DNA of 64,000 nt, taken from contig CM051455.1 of the NCBI GenBank assembly GCA_028274465.1, positions 137,661,284-137,725,283 on the forward strand, written 5' to 3'. The DNA is from Plantago ovata (taxonomy: Eukaryota > Streptophyta > Magnoliopsida > Lamiales > Plantaginaceae). Shown here in pieces: positions 1 through 10,904 of this stretch (position 1 is the stretch's first letter; the number at the start of each line of letters is the position of its first letter). The notes under the pieces are model-generated. The model ran no database searches. It worked only from the letters and a program-made list of their open reading frames with translations, and was not told where the DNA came from. The position numbers were made by a program, and so were the translations under genes.

Positions 1-1
1 T

Positions 2-832
2 AGCATTTTGCTTGATGGATGGGGGAGAGCGCCCAACTTGCCGAAAGCTCGGGAGGTTTTTAGGGAAATGATTGATTCTGGTTGTAATCCTGATATCGTG
101 ACTTATGGGATCATGGTTGACATTCTCTGCAAGGCAGGGAGAATTGATGAAGCGGTACATATTATTAAGGATATGGAGTCTAGTGGTTGCCAGCCTACAT
201 CGTTTATCTATACTGTTTTGATCCATACTTACGGGATCGAGAATAGAATTGAAGATGCAATTGACACATTTCTTGAGATGGAAAAAAACGGAGTTCAGTC
301 TGATGTTACAGGATATAATGCGCTGATTACTGCTTTCTGTAAGGTAAATAAGTTTCAAAATGCGTATAAAGTTGTGGATGAGATGAACACAAAGGGCATT
401 AGGCCAAATTCAAGAACTTGCAACATTCTTCTGAATGGCTTGATTGATCAGGAGAAGACAGATGAGGCTTTTCTGGTCTTCCGCAGGATGAGGAAAGTTT
501 GTGATCCTGATGCAGACACCTATACTATTATGATAAGGATGTTTTGCAAGAAAGATGAGCTTGAAAGAGCTCTCACGTTGTGGAAGTATATGGAGAAGAA
601 GCAGTTTGTCCCAAGCATGCATACATATTCTGCACTTATTCTCGGGTTATGCGACAAGGGTGACGTGTCTCAAGCTTGCGTTTTAACGGAAGATATGTTG
701 GAAAGAGGCCTCCGTCCTGGAAGGCATACTTTTGAGAAATTGAGGAAGCTACTGTTAAAGGAAGGTAGAGAAGATGTGTCCAAGTTTTTGCAGGAAAAGA
801 TGAACCTTTTGGTCAAGGAACCTTTGTACTGA
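2..832 (+). CDS. Pentatricopeptide repeat (PPR) protein, C-terminal part, cut by window edge
   Basis: The frame is open from the first bases and ends with TGA at 830-832, so the 5' part lies outside the window. The visible 276 or so residues are consecutive 35-residue PPR motifs of the P class, recognisable by repeated cores such as PDIVTYGIMVDILCKAGRI, SDVTGYNALITAFCKVNKF and PDADTYTIMIRMFCKKDEL. The tail ends VKEPLY. The sequence closely resembles Arabidopsis At1g77360-type proteins as I remember them. PPR proteins of this class bind single-stranded RNA in mitochondria or plastids and act in transcript processing or stability; the targeting peptide would be in the missing N-terminus. No intron is visible, which fits the family. 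No DYW or E domain follows the last repeat, so this is not an RNA-editing subtype. About 350 bases of 3' flank separate it from the next gene on the same strand. Confidence 0.93.
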   Translation, partial: SILLDGWGRAPNLPKAREVFREMIDSGCNPDIVTYGIMVDILCKAGRIDEAVHIIKDMESSGCQPTSFIYTVLIHTYGIENRIEDAIDTFLEMEKNGVQSDVTGYNALITAFCKVNKFQNAYKVVDEMNTKGIRPNSRTCNILLNGLIDQEKTDEAFLVFRRMRKVCDPDADTYTIMIRMFCKKDELERALTLWKYMEKKQFVPSMHTYSALILGLCDKGDVSQACVLTEDMLERGLRPGRHTFEKLRKLLLKEGREDVSKFLQEKMNLLVKEPLY

Positions 833-1181
833 TTGATTCAGCAAAGAGCCTTCATCTGATTGCTTATTTGTAATTGCTGCAACTATGTGCCATGAAGGGG
901 TAACTTCTGGCTTCTGCAGTTCAGTTTTTAAACTTGTGAGATCCTAAAAGTTGGTTATTAGTATTGCATTCTTCATAGTTTATTGGCCGGATTCTTCATA
1001 GTATGTATCTCAGTTCAGTTGTATCCTCTGCTCTGTTCTTCAGTGCCTTGCCTGATTGATTGAGTTTATTAGGATGAAAACTCATTTTTTGTTGTTCATA
1101 CATGCATACACCTCGTAAACAAATCTGTGTATATAGAGACCAAATAACCAAAACTGGGATAAGAAGAAGGAGAACAAAGAT

Positions 1182-3156
1182 ATGGTGGACTCCGAAACAG
1201 CATCAGCAGCAGGCCGCTGCTTAATCGATTCTACTGTAGGTAGTGTAGTTTGGGTGCGCAGGAGAAATGGATCATGGTGGCCGGGGAAGATACTCGGCCC
1301 AGATGACCTTTCTTCCTCCCTGCTTAAAATGTCTTCTCGTTCCGGCACTTCTGTCAAGCTTCTTGGGAGGGATGATGCCTGGGTGTAAGTTCCCATTTTC
1401 TACTCTAAAATCTCATTGCTGGCCGTTAAACATTTTTATATTTCTTCTGCCTGCCCATTATGTGTTTTCGGGTTTACTGTTTGCAATTGTTGATTGATAT
1501 GTGTTCTGTATGGTCATTCCCTAGTTGAATTATATTTAACCAGAGATGTCAATGTTAAGACGGACTTGAGAGCAAAGCTTCTTTTTCATAGTTTCCTAGA
1601 ATCTGTTGAATGTCATTGTTTTCTTTCCTGCAGATGTGCTCTAGAGTCAATCTGATCTGTGATATATTATACTATATATTTCAGCATTTCCAAACTTCTC
1701 TTGCTACTTTTGATAGATAACTTGCTTGGACACCCTCTCTCATCTAATTTGCTTGGAATGCTCTTGCTGGTGTGTGTGTGTTGGTGTTAACAGGAGTGGT
1801 TTATTTTAACAAATAGGTCTCTAGTGTACTTGAAATAAGTTGTTAGACTTTCATTGATGGCCTGTTCTTGGGAGTTGTGATGTCCATAATATTTTTAAGC
1901 CTTCATTTTTCATAATTCTAGAGGTTGGTTGTGGCTTATGTTCGGCTTTGAAGAAAACTTGGCCAAAGCAATGCTGGAGGCTCCGTTCTTTTAAAGTAAT
2001 CCATGCCCACTTTGTACGATGGAATGTTTCTATTCTTCATATTTTTTTGTCATTTGTTTTAGACCTGTGTCATGGATAAATTTTATGTGCAGGTAATTTG
2101 CAATTAAATTCTGTTGGACTATATATGCTGCCTTCCCCAGTGTGCTATCCCGCATGAATCATGATATTCTTGGCTTGTATTTCCAGAGACTGGTACAATT
2201 TGGAGAAACCAAAACGTGTGAAGTCTTTTCGTTGTGGTGAGTTTGATGAATGCATTGAAAGAGCTGAAGCTGCTCAAGGCACACCTCCCCAGAAAAGAGA
2301 GAAATATGCACAGCGTGAAGATGTAATATCACATGCTTTAGAACTGAAGAAACAAATGTTAGAGAATAAATATATGAAATCTGGATATCCTTCTGATGGT
2401 AGATACAAAAGATAACAGATGCCAGCACTTCTGGAGAGCACTTGGAACAAGGTTGTGGAAATCTAAACAGTGCTAGATCTGATCAGATCTCTGATAGGCT
2501 TACAGAGAAGAGTGTGGCGGATGTTCGTATTTGTGTAGAGAAAGGCAGAGAGGAGTGTCAAGTGAGCAGAGATGATGATAGTCCTGGTGCACCACCCAGG
2601 ATGAGAGGCTTGCAGGACTTCGGGCTCTTGACTGCTCCACCACGTAAGATCCTTTTAAGCTTTTTCTGTAACTTTTCAAAAAATTTCTATTAGGCCCCAC
2701 CACCGGGTTTTGCGGTTAATGGCGGTCTGTGTTAAAAGTTATTCATGTATGTTTAAGTTTAACTACTGCAAACCAGTCATTACCTGTCATTGACGGGTAG
2801 TTAGTGTCCATTTAAATTATTCTTTTTTACTTTTCTATTTACAGCTCTCAAATATTTTGCTACCGCTAATATTGTAATTTCCTATCATTCTTTTTCTGTA
2901 GAACTACGACCAAACTGAAACATTCAAACAGTATGGAAGCATGGGCAGTAGTGATGACTTTGATAACTTTACTTCTACTGATGATGCATCTCATCCTTCT
3001 CCTAGTGATCCTGTGCCGACAGAGATGTCTAAATGGCAGCTAAAAGGGAAGCGGAACAATCGCGTTCTTGGGAAGAGAGCTGTGGGCATAACTGACCGAG
3101 ACATTTCCAGAGGATATGTCATGGAAAAACTTCTAACTGGAACAATAATTGTTTAA
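1182..3156 (+). pseudogene. PWWP-domain gene with frameshift (At1g51745-like)
   Basis: Exon 1 (1182-1384) encodes VGSVVWVRRRNGSWWPGKI, the start of a PWWP domain, a chromatin reader fold. The start is the first in-frame ATG, 12 bases after a stop-free purine-rich leader. The GT at 1385 joins an AG at 2185-2186, and exon 2 (from 2187) restores VDWYNLEKPKRVKSFRCGEFDECI as two joined pieces. At 2403-2415 the frame runs into TAA. The reading frame continues one base off (2418-2643, ITDAS..GEH.. onward), because the A-run in TACAAAAGATAAC is one base shorter than in the paralogous copy on the other strand, which has five As. A last exon-like block at 2902-3156 encodes SKWQLKGKRNNR, a conserved stretch of this family, then stops. 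The phase between 2643 and 2902 does not join cleanly. I call it a probable pseudogene; a sequencing error in the A-run is the alternative. Confidence 0.8.
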
Positions 3157-4540
3157 AGGCTCATTTGGACACTCATCCTTTGATGGGCATTGACCATGTA
3201 GGAGGTAATAAGGTCGCTTTAGGCATGTACTCTATACTTTTAGGAGATGAATAATTATGTTAACCCCTTAGAGTCCTTTATAGTTTTGTCTTTCCCAAAG
3301 AACTTCCAGTCTGCGTGTGTCATGTGATTTGAGATGGCAACTGTTGCTGAACGGTTTGTGAATGAAGTCGGGACCATTGAGCAGTTTTATGGACATCTTC
3401 TTTAGGTATCGGGAAAATGTACATTGTAGTTTTCTTTGCTCTACTATAAAACGGTAGTAGTCCTCTTTTTCCTTCTGGTTGATGGAAGTATATGTAAGCA
3501 AATCGTCTCAGGTATTTTGGCCTGAGGTTTCAGTTTCATTACTCCAATACGACAAGGAGAGTTAAGAGTATAATTTTTAAAGGGCAGTGTTTAGCAGCTT
3601 TAGCTTTAGCATAGGCCTCCGGGTCTCTGTATTGTTGTGAAATTGTAATCCACCAGCATGTCGCTTGTTTTATGAATGTATTAATGACTTTATATATTTA
3701 TTTATTTATTTGAATTCTTTGAGAATGTCATATTGTTTAAACGATTTTTGCCAACAAAATAAAGTGTTAAGTTTGTAATGAGATTTTAACCTCTAGTTCA
3801 GTCCTGTGAGTTGATATAGGTGTAGAATTTAAGGAAATATGGTTGTTCATGTTTTATTAAAGTGTTTCCTTGTGATGAGTGTTGGAGAATTAATATAAAT
3901 GACTAGATTCCGTTCCTCCCCAACAGCTTAAGCTTTTGAGAGAGTTGGAATTTTATCATGGTATCAGAGCCATCTGGCTCACGCCCACCTGGGTTCGAAT
4001 CTCCCCGGAGACAAACTCCACCCCATATTAAATTTCCACTCGAATCTCGTTGAAATCGGCCACGAGTGCGGGGGAGTGTTGGAGAATTAATATAAATGAC
4101 TAGATTCCGTTCCTCCCCAACAGTTTAAGCTTTTGGGAGAGTTGGAATTCTATCAATGACTACGGTTGCTTATTGTGTCTATGGGTACCCTTGTTTGATG
4201 TTTCTATGGTGGTTAGTTTGGACCAACGTTTAAATTGCTTGTCACTTATCTTTAGTTGATATAGAGGGTGTAGGACGTTGGCTAGTTTTGTATGGATCTT
4301 GATTGTTTCATGTGGCAATAATATTGTGAGAGTGAGATATATTGTTTGTACTCTATTGGGTTAAACAAATATTTGGCAATGGTTTGGAGAACAGTTTCGT
4401 TAGTTGATGGAAGTGTGGTTCATAAATCAGAAGAATCAGAGAATAACATGGAACAAAGCTCTTCTACTAAAGTTCTCGCATTTCACAACTGTCTTTGCTT
4501 GATAAATTTGAGTCGTACAGTTTATTGTTGTTGACATATG
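1333..4540 (+). repeat. Segmental duplicate C (left copy), inverted partner at 35200-39585
   Basis: From the middle of PWWP exon 1 to about 4540 this stretch can be aligned with the reverse complement of 35200-39585. Matching marks include the exon 1 donor region (1333-1400 with 39510-39581), exon 2, the 3' flank around 3170-3700 with 35760-36110, and 4160-4530 with 35210-35640. The left copy carries the TRIM at 3880-4155, which the right copy lacks. The right copy lacks the 3' half of the exon block (2420-2685) and carries a foreign insert in place of roughly 2800-3165. Sequence identity is high but not perfect. Confidence 0.85.
3880..4155 (+). mobile_element. TRIM retrotransposon, complete, 276 bp
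   Basis: Two 79-bp direct repeats (3880-3958 and 4077-4155) begin TGTTGGAGAATT and end TATCA, the TG..CA ends of LTRs; they differ at three positions. Immediately after the first LTR is TGGTATCAGAGC (3959-3970), a primer-binding site complementary to initiator tRNA-Met. Directly before the second LTR is the polypurine tract GTGCGGGGGAG (4066-4076). The 5-base flanks are ATGAG and ATGAC, a target-site duplication with one change. There is no coding capacity, as expected for a terminal-repeat retrotransposon in miniature. The inverted paralogue at about 35630 shows the empty site (..GTGATGACTACTG..), confirming both borders. Confidence 0.93.
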
Positions 4541-4559
4541 TTGTACGCTAGATTGGGAG

Positions 4560-6018
4560 TTTTTTTTTAATTTTTTTTTGAAAAGTTCATGCATTAAAAT
4601 AGATTAACCTGATAAGTTCCTTACAAAACGAACTGAAGTAGTAGAGTCTAAATTAAGAATACTACATAACCAAAAAGGGCAAATATCCCAAACAAAAGTA
4701 AAGGCCGAAGCTTGGAAGTTGTTAGATCCAAAAGTCTGTTTACGTCCTTCGTTGGCTAGGAAATCTGCAACTCCATTACATTGCCGGTAGACAAACTCTA
4801 GCTTCATATCTGGGATTCTTCTAAGTAGCCTTTGATTGTCCTCCAACAATTGTTGCTGTCGTGTTCCTGCTGCTTCCTCCCTGTGGGTACATGCAATCAA
4901 AGTTTTAGAATCTGTTTGTATGATTAATTTAGAACAATTCAGTCTTTCACTTAGGAAAAGTCCTAATTTTAGTGCATAAAATTCTGCTTTGCAAGCATCA
5001 GTTTTGCCTAAGAATTGTGCTCCTGCTAAGACAAAGTTGCCGAGGGAGTTTCTGATGATTGCGCCAACTCCTGCTAATCATGTTTGAGGATCATGGGATC
5101 CATCAATGTTCAAGCAGAGAAATTCATCCGGGGGAGGTTTCCATTGGCAATGGATGGGGATTTTAATAATTGATTCTGGCGGGGGGAAGGCAATTTCATG
5201 ATCTTGAAAATTTTTAAAAAGTCTTTGCTCAACCTGACTAAGAATGACAGTTTTATTTTGGAATAAAACTTCATTTCTAATTTGCCAAGTTAGCCAACAG
5301 AAAATAAGCAATTTTTGTTTTGCTTCCATGTCAAAGTGTTGAAAAACAAGTCGAGAAAAGCACAGATGGGGTGGGAAACAATGCAGCAAATGAAACCTAA
5401 TTGGAGCAAGAATGTGGCAATGAAAAAATAAATGCTGAATTGTTTCTTCTTCATTATGACAAAGTAAACAACGAGGGCTCTCAACAATATTGTGACTGGC
5501 CAAAAAGGAAGCGGTTGGTAATCTTTCAAGGAGGGTAAGCCAGATAAAGAACCTAATTCTTGGTATCACTTTAAGATTCCAAATTTTCTTCCAAGGCCAA
5601 AAACGTCCGGTAGTTCTTTCATTGCTTATCAACATTTCATAGGCACTTTTGATTGAGAAATTACCATCTTTTGAATCTTTCCATATCATTTGATCTGTGG
5701 TGTCAACCGTAGGTAAGTGAATACCTACAATTTCCCATATCAATTCTTGTGATAGGAAATGTTGTAAATTTGTTATATCCCAGGAGTTGTCATTTATGAA
5801 ATGGCTTACTAACAGGTGTTGGTTTGGTGGTGTAGTAGTATACCATTGCCTATTTTTATAGCAATACCTGAGATTAACAAATTTTTAAGTTTTATTAAGT
5901 TTTTCCAGAACCAGCTATGTTGGGGTTTTGCTAAGGCCTCAAGGATTGTAGTATTAGGAAAGTACTTTTGTTTGTAAACAGCAAACCAAAGGGAATTGTT
6001 GTTGTGAGATAACAGGTT
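4560..6018 (-). mobile_element. 5'-truncated LINE retrotransposon, nearly in frame
   Basis: Minus-strand coding remnant of a non-LTR element. It contains the end of the reverse transcriptase region, a zf-RVT domain (RCLLCHNEEETIQHLFFHC, read from about 5480 to 5410) and an RNase H domain (LCLNIDGSHDP at about 5100, IIQTDSKTL at about 4900, ending before 4604). From about 5865 to 4604 one frame runs with only one in-frame stop, TGA at 5078-5080. The 3' end has a T-rich tract on the plus strand (4560-4580), the poly(A) tail. The 12-base sequence CTAGATTGGGAG occurs at 4548-4559 and 6019-6030, flanking the element: a target-site duplication typical of target-primed reverse transcription. The 5' truncation is complete upstream of the thumb region. 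Confidence 0.92.
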
Positions 6019-6097
6019 CTAGATTGGGAGATGAATGTGTCTTTCTGCTGATTGTTAACCCTTGCAAGATACATGCAGATTTATTTTATTTATTTTT

Positions 6098-6487
6098 GGG
6101 GAATTTACATATACCACCCCTAGTAGATGTCCGGTTTTCATTTAGATCCCTCTTAGATAAAGAATTACATTGAGGTCCAAAATCACATTTTATTTTTGAT
6201 ATTCCAAAAATGCTTTTTATTTTTTTAATTAGTTTTAATTTTTTAAAAATATTTAATTAGTTTTAATTTTTTTAATGAGTTTTAATTTTTAATTTTTTAA
6301 AAATATAACTTGAGGTTGTTTGGCTGCTGCCAAAATCTGATAATTTGAAAGGGGTAAAAGAGACATTTTCAGTCAGTCGTGGGTTTATATGTAATTAGAA
6401 ATACACGATGTGGTACTTCAGTATAATTGTTACTCTAACATGGACCTAGATGTAAGATCTAAGAGGGGTAATATATGAAATTGACCC
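6098..6487. mobile_element. Mutator-like MITE, 390 bp
   Basis: The element starts GGGGAATTTACATATACC and ends with the near reverse complement GGTAATATATGAAATTGACCC. It is flanked by an exact 9-base duplication, TTTATTTTT, at 6089-6097 and 6488-6496; a 9-base duplication points to the Mutator superfamily. The interior is AT-rich and non-coding. It appears to sit in the 3' tail of the LINE that reads from 8694 to 6522. The termini resemble those of the larger element at 49124-50314. Confidence 0.82.
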
Positions 6488-6521
6488 TTTATTTTTTGGT
6501 AATGAAAAGACAAAAGAGCCC

Positions 6522-8694
6522 TTAGTATTTATCTACTTCTAATAAAGATAAAATGGAAATAGGAGGTGAAGTCAAAATGTCCCCATTTCCTTCTTCCTCA
6601 TCACGTCTCCTCTGTATTTGTACTGCTGCGATCAACTCCGGCTGGTAGAGACAGAGCCGTGCAAGCTCATCGGCCGGTCTATTCTCCAGGCGGCTGGCCC
6701 ATCTTATCTTGACCTCCCAAGGCCTATGTATCAGTGATCTGCAGGCGGCGATTTGCTGCTGCAATTCTGTCGCCGGCTCGATTGCTCCGGTGACCATCTC
6801 AACAACCTCCAAGGCGTCCATTTCAACTTCCATCCTTGGGTATCTTCTTTCCCATGCCAATTCCAGTCCCAAACGGAGAGATGCAAGTTCGATCTCATGA
6901 ACTGTGCCTGTAGGGATGGATTTGGAAAAACCCCAAATCCAATTCCCGTTTGAATCTCGGAGAAGACCGCCTAAACCAGCTTGTGTCCTTCCGGTGGGGA
7001 TTGAGCCATCAACGTTAAGTTTAACCCAATCTAGAGGAGGTTTCTTCCAGGTATACCTCTGACCCTTGCTATTTTTCCAAATGGCAGAAGACTGTAAATC
7101 CATACTTAACTGTTTGATCTGGTAAATTTTGTAATGGATATTCAGCTCTTATCCCCTAAAAACCCTGTTGTTCCTTGCTCTCCAGAGAACCCATAAAGCA
7201 GCAGCGAAGATGAATTCCCATGGTGTGCCTTGTAATACTGGACATGAAGTATGTTGGTCAGTTAAGTTACATTTCAGCCACTCCTCATCTGTGGCCGTAT
7301 CGAAATCTTCCTGAAACTCGTGAGGTACTAGCAGTAGCCAAATTTCATTTGCTTTCGGACAGTATCTTTTTAAGTGCATCACAGACTCTTGTTGGTTGTT
7401 ACAGTGCCCGCAAGATTCGTCAAGTGTCAGTTTTCTTTGATACCGCAGCTGATTGGTCGCCAGCTTACCTTGGACTAGTAGCCACAGGAAATGTTTTAGC
7501 TTGTAACTCAGGTGAGTTTTCCATATCCATTTCCAGTGGACAGTGCTAGTCTGAGTATTTATTTCTGACTTGCTGAAAGCTTTGTATGCCGATTGACATG
7601 TGAACATACCGTTAGCGCATTCATTCCAAAGTAACCTGTCTGGGGAAGTAGTTAAAAGTATATGCTGTGTACGAATTTTATCAACCACCTCGACTGGTAA
7701 AGTAGTATTTAACACATCCAGCATCCATTCACCATTAGCATAAACAAATCACATACCTTAAGATGGACATCAAGATGATGAATTTGATCAACTTTATCCT
7801 TCAAAGGGCAATTGTCCACCCATGTATCGAACCAAAAGGAAACCAACTGTCCATTCCCTATAATCCAGCGTAGAAAAGGCCTCATTAAATGCACACATTT
7901 GACTACGCCCTTCCAAGTTGCACTATCCCCAGGTTTTACAATATATTCCAACAACGAATTCCCTCTCAAGTACTTGGCTTGTATCAACTCCTGCCACACA
8001 TTATTTTCATTAATGAGAATCTTCCACGCTACCTTCGAAAGTAAAGCCTCATTTGCCACACGAGCCTTTCTTATCCCCAAACCTCCCTGGTCTTTCGTGG
8101 AAAGCACCTTATCCCATCCCACAAGATGGAGTTTCTTAATTGAGGTGTCCGTGCTCCATAAGAAATCCCTGTTTAATCTATCTAACCGGTCACAAATGTT
8201 TTCTGGTAACCAGTGAGATTGCATAGAATAAATAGGGATCGCCGAATTCACACTCTTAATTAAAGTGGACCAGCCTGCCAGAGACAAGAATTTGCTTTTC
8301 CAACCATTCAGTCTACTCAGAATTTTGTCCATCATAGGTGCATATGTCTGTCGATCCACCCTCCCATGTTGGAGTTGGACTCCCAGATACTTTCCCAAAT
8401 TAGTAGTGATACCAAAGCCTAGTATGGTGCTGATTTCTCTCTTAAGAGCGGCCCTCCTTGATTAGAAAAGAAAACTTTAGACTTTGGTGGACTCACTTTA
8501 AGGCCAAAAGCATTACAAAACTTTTCCATAACCTTCTTGATCTCTCTTGCCGTTGAGACAGTAGCATTACCCATCAGAATAAGATCATCTGCAAAAAATA
8601 AATGTGAGAGTGCCGGACCAGCACGGCATGGGACAATAGGCTTCCGCTTCTCTCTGTCCACTGCCTCCTGGATCAAGTAAGACAATATTTCCAC
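6522..8694 (-). mobile_element. LINE retrotransposon remnant with RT, zf-RVT and RNase H
   Basis: Minus strand, three frames, at least two frameshifts. Reading downstream from 8694: reverse transcriptase with the catalytic motif FFADDLIL (8580-8605, the FADD form of YADD) in 8419-8694; RT thumb and connector with YLGVQLQHGRVDRQTY and GWKSKFLSLAGWSTLIKSV in 7709-8398; zf-RVT region in 7149-7724 (SYKLKHFLWLLVQGKLATN, CGHCNNQQESVMHLKRYC); RNase H in 6522-7103 (WVKLNVDGSIP, ending LLEVDKY). The endonuclease and the N-terminal part of RT are absent: the LINE is cut at 8694-8695 exactly where a CACTA end begins. It is a different family from the LINE at 4560-6018. Confidence 0.9.
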
Positions 8695-8695
8695 A

Positions 8696-9045
8696 CACTA
8701 CAAGAAAACAGCAATTTAGCGATTGCATCCGTCGCTATTTCCACTTAGCGACGGATAGCTAAATAGGACGTCGCAGAAAGTGGCGTCGCTAATCCAAAAG
8801 GCGACGGATAAATTTATCCGTCTCTATTTTTTGCGACGGATAAAATTATCCGTAGCAAAATTAGCGTTGACCGGGCAGCCCATGGTTTATTCTATTTAGT
8901 GACGGATAAGCTTATCCGTCTCTACCTTTAGAGACGGATAAGCTTATCCGTCTCTACCTTTAGAGACGGATAAGCTCATCCATCTCTAAGCTTATCCGTC
9001 TCTACCTTTAGAGACGGATAAGCTCATCCGTCTCTAAATCTGAAT
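8696..9045. mobile_element. CACTA (En/Spm) transposon end with subterminal repeats
   Basis: Begins CACTACAAGAAAA, the canonical end of plant CACTA elements. Subterminal repeats follow in both orientations: variants of GCGACGGATAA and AGAGACGGATAAGCTTATCC, with TTATCCGTC on the other strand, packed densely to about 9045. These are the transposase-binding type of subterminal arrays. No opposite end (TTTTCTTGTAGTG) was found nearby, and the element stops where duplicate A begins, so this is a broken element or one end of a rearranged one. The same family is at 36165. Confidence 0.85.
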
Positions 9046-9054
9046 TTAAAGATG

Positions 9055-10739
9055 GGGTTATGATCTGTGCTTATTTATTTATCTATTTATTTTATATTAA
9101 TTAATACTATAGTAATAATTTTTTGGGGGATTATAGGCCACATCTTTGCTGGTAGGTAAGATGAGATTTGTTTTTGTACTTGAGACATGACAACTTGGCT
9201 GATAATTGATCTATCTATGCTAGAAAATTGGATCAGGTTGTATTCTACTATGTGGTAATATTTGTTCACTCAAATCCTGGATATCTATTTCTGTCGTCTT
9301 GTCTTAAAGATTCCTTCTCCGGTAGTCTGTGGTGTTCTGTGTGTTAATGCCAGATTTCATGGTCAAATATGATTTACCGGGGATATCTACGATAAATGCA
9401 TCCACATATTGCGTTTGGAATATTCTGCCCTCTTTTAGGCATTTGATCATTAGATGCACATCTCAAGAATTTGTTTCGGTAGTTGATAGCTCTGGTCGAA
9501 TCAAGTTCTAAAGTACTTCATTCTGCATTCTTTAAAGAAGGTGAACAAATTTAATTGCAAATGTTAACGCCCCATAGCCCATAGGCATTCTCTATTGTTT
9601 ATCATGCTTCATAAGCTCTCTGGAATAATTTTAAGCTGTTTGTGTGAATGTGCGGGACAGAGGATCACTAAAGATTGTACATGGTATGTGTTTGGTATTT
9701 AATCTTTGTCAACACAAACAAATCTTTATTTAGGTAATAATAGTGTGTACCAATGTAACACAGTACCATCTCTCTTACTAAGATTTGTTTGTGTTGCCAC
9801 ATTCCTTAATATTGGAAATGTCAGCACTTGTAAATAACAGTATTCGGTTTGAATAGATACCTACTTTTTCATTACATATTTCTTATTATTTTTCTCCTTG
9901 CTATGAATTTGCAATTTATGTATCAGTCTATAATCTATATTTACTGGCCATCTGTGAGGAAGCAGTTCCGTGACGTGTCTTCCATTATTAAGTGCTTGAC
10001 TGGCAAAAGAGAGATGAGGATTGCAATTTGTCACTTTCTAGTTTCTACATTCTGTTTCTTAACTACGCTTTTTTTCTTTGCAGCCTCAAGCGTTTGACAC
10101 ACTCTAGAGCTTACACAGTAACAAACCGAACGATATCAATGAGTTTGCGGAGTTCTTTGATGGAAAAGGTGATCTTTCGCAAACTAGTTGACAATGACAA
10201 GAATAAAATTGAATAGCTCACCAACAAATTCTACCAGAAACACTGCACACTTCCTTTTTCTCTTTTCCCACATGTTATTATGTTTTATCTCTTAAGCTTT
10301 TAACCCAATTCTCTAATATGAGGAGAATGAAGGGAGTTCTAACTTCTAAGTCATTTTTTTTTTTTTTTTTGAAACGTCAATACCATTACGAACTTCGTAA
10401 ACCACCTTATTACTCCACATCTAAACCAACCTTATAACTGTACTTCTCTTTTATTATCCCAACTCTTCACCGCTGCACCACTGTATGACTACCTAAGTCA
10501 TGTTGTTAGTATCTTGTTTTTTAAAAAATAGATTTATTTATGTAATTTGTACGTGTGATGATAGTTGGTTTTCTTATCTTTGTATAGCTGTATCTATTTT
10601 TTCTTGGTTGGCACCTGATAGCTGATATCTGGTTTAGGTATCACTAATATCAGCAATAATTTATTTATGAGAATTCTTCAATGAATCTGCTTGCAAATCT
10701 TTTTAATTCAACATGATGAAGAATAACTTTAGGGATTTA
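9055..10739 (+). repeat. Segmental duplicate A (left copy), direct partner at 51102-52828
   Basis: About 1.7 kb alignable with 51102-52828 in the same orientation, from GGGTTATGATCTGTGC to ACTTTAGGGATTTA. Exon-like splice signals occur, for example a pyrimidine tract and CAG before CCTCAAGCGTTTGACAC at 10083, but I could not recognise any protein. Short open frames in it (such as 9849-10097) are not conserved in frame between copies, which argues against coding function. The right copy has about 54 extra bases at 51359-51412 bounded by AAGAT. The left copy is truncated against CACTA sequence on its left and a CTP synthase exon scrap on its right. Confidence 0.82.
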
Positions 10740-10890
10740 CTAGAGAACCTGTTTTGGGAGAGTGGGTTAAGGGTGTAGGGTTTCAGGGGTTCAGGGTGTA
10801 GGGTGTAGGATTTAGGGTGTAGGGTATAGGATTTAGCGTATAGGATTTAGGGTTTAGGCCTTAGGGTTTAGGGTTTAGGGTTTACAGCTT
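10740..10890 (+). repeat. CTP synthase exon scrap joined to degenerate telomere-like repeats
   Basis: Bases 10740-10765 repeat exactly 26 bases of CTP synthase exon 12210-12279 (CTAGAGAACCTGTTTTGGGA and the six bases after it, same as 12215-12240). From 10766 the sequence is degenerate plant telomere repeat: GGGTTTAGGGTTTAGGG mixed with GGGTGTAGG and GGATTTAGG variants, becoming perfect TTTAGGG units at 10862-10883. The array points the same way as a right-hand telomere. Confidence 0.85.
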
Positions 10891-10904
10891 CGAGACTGTT
10901 CTGA

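Noticed and set aside
1182..1384. Start of a fully intact PWWP gene
   Set aside because: Exon 1 is good, but exon 2 is frameshifted relative to the paralogue and the last exons do not join in phase.
8718..9040. CRISPR-like regular repeats
   Set aside because: Repeats of GACGGATAA words are in both orientations with irregular spacing and sit beside a CACTA terminus: transposon subterminal repeats in a plant genome.
9849..10216. Possible membrane protein frames in duplicate A
   Set aside because: The frames are interrupted or shifted in the right copy (52021-52218), so there is no sign of protein-level conservation.
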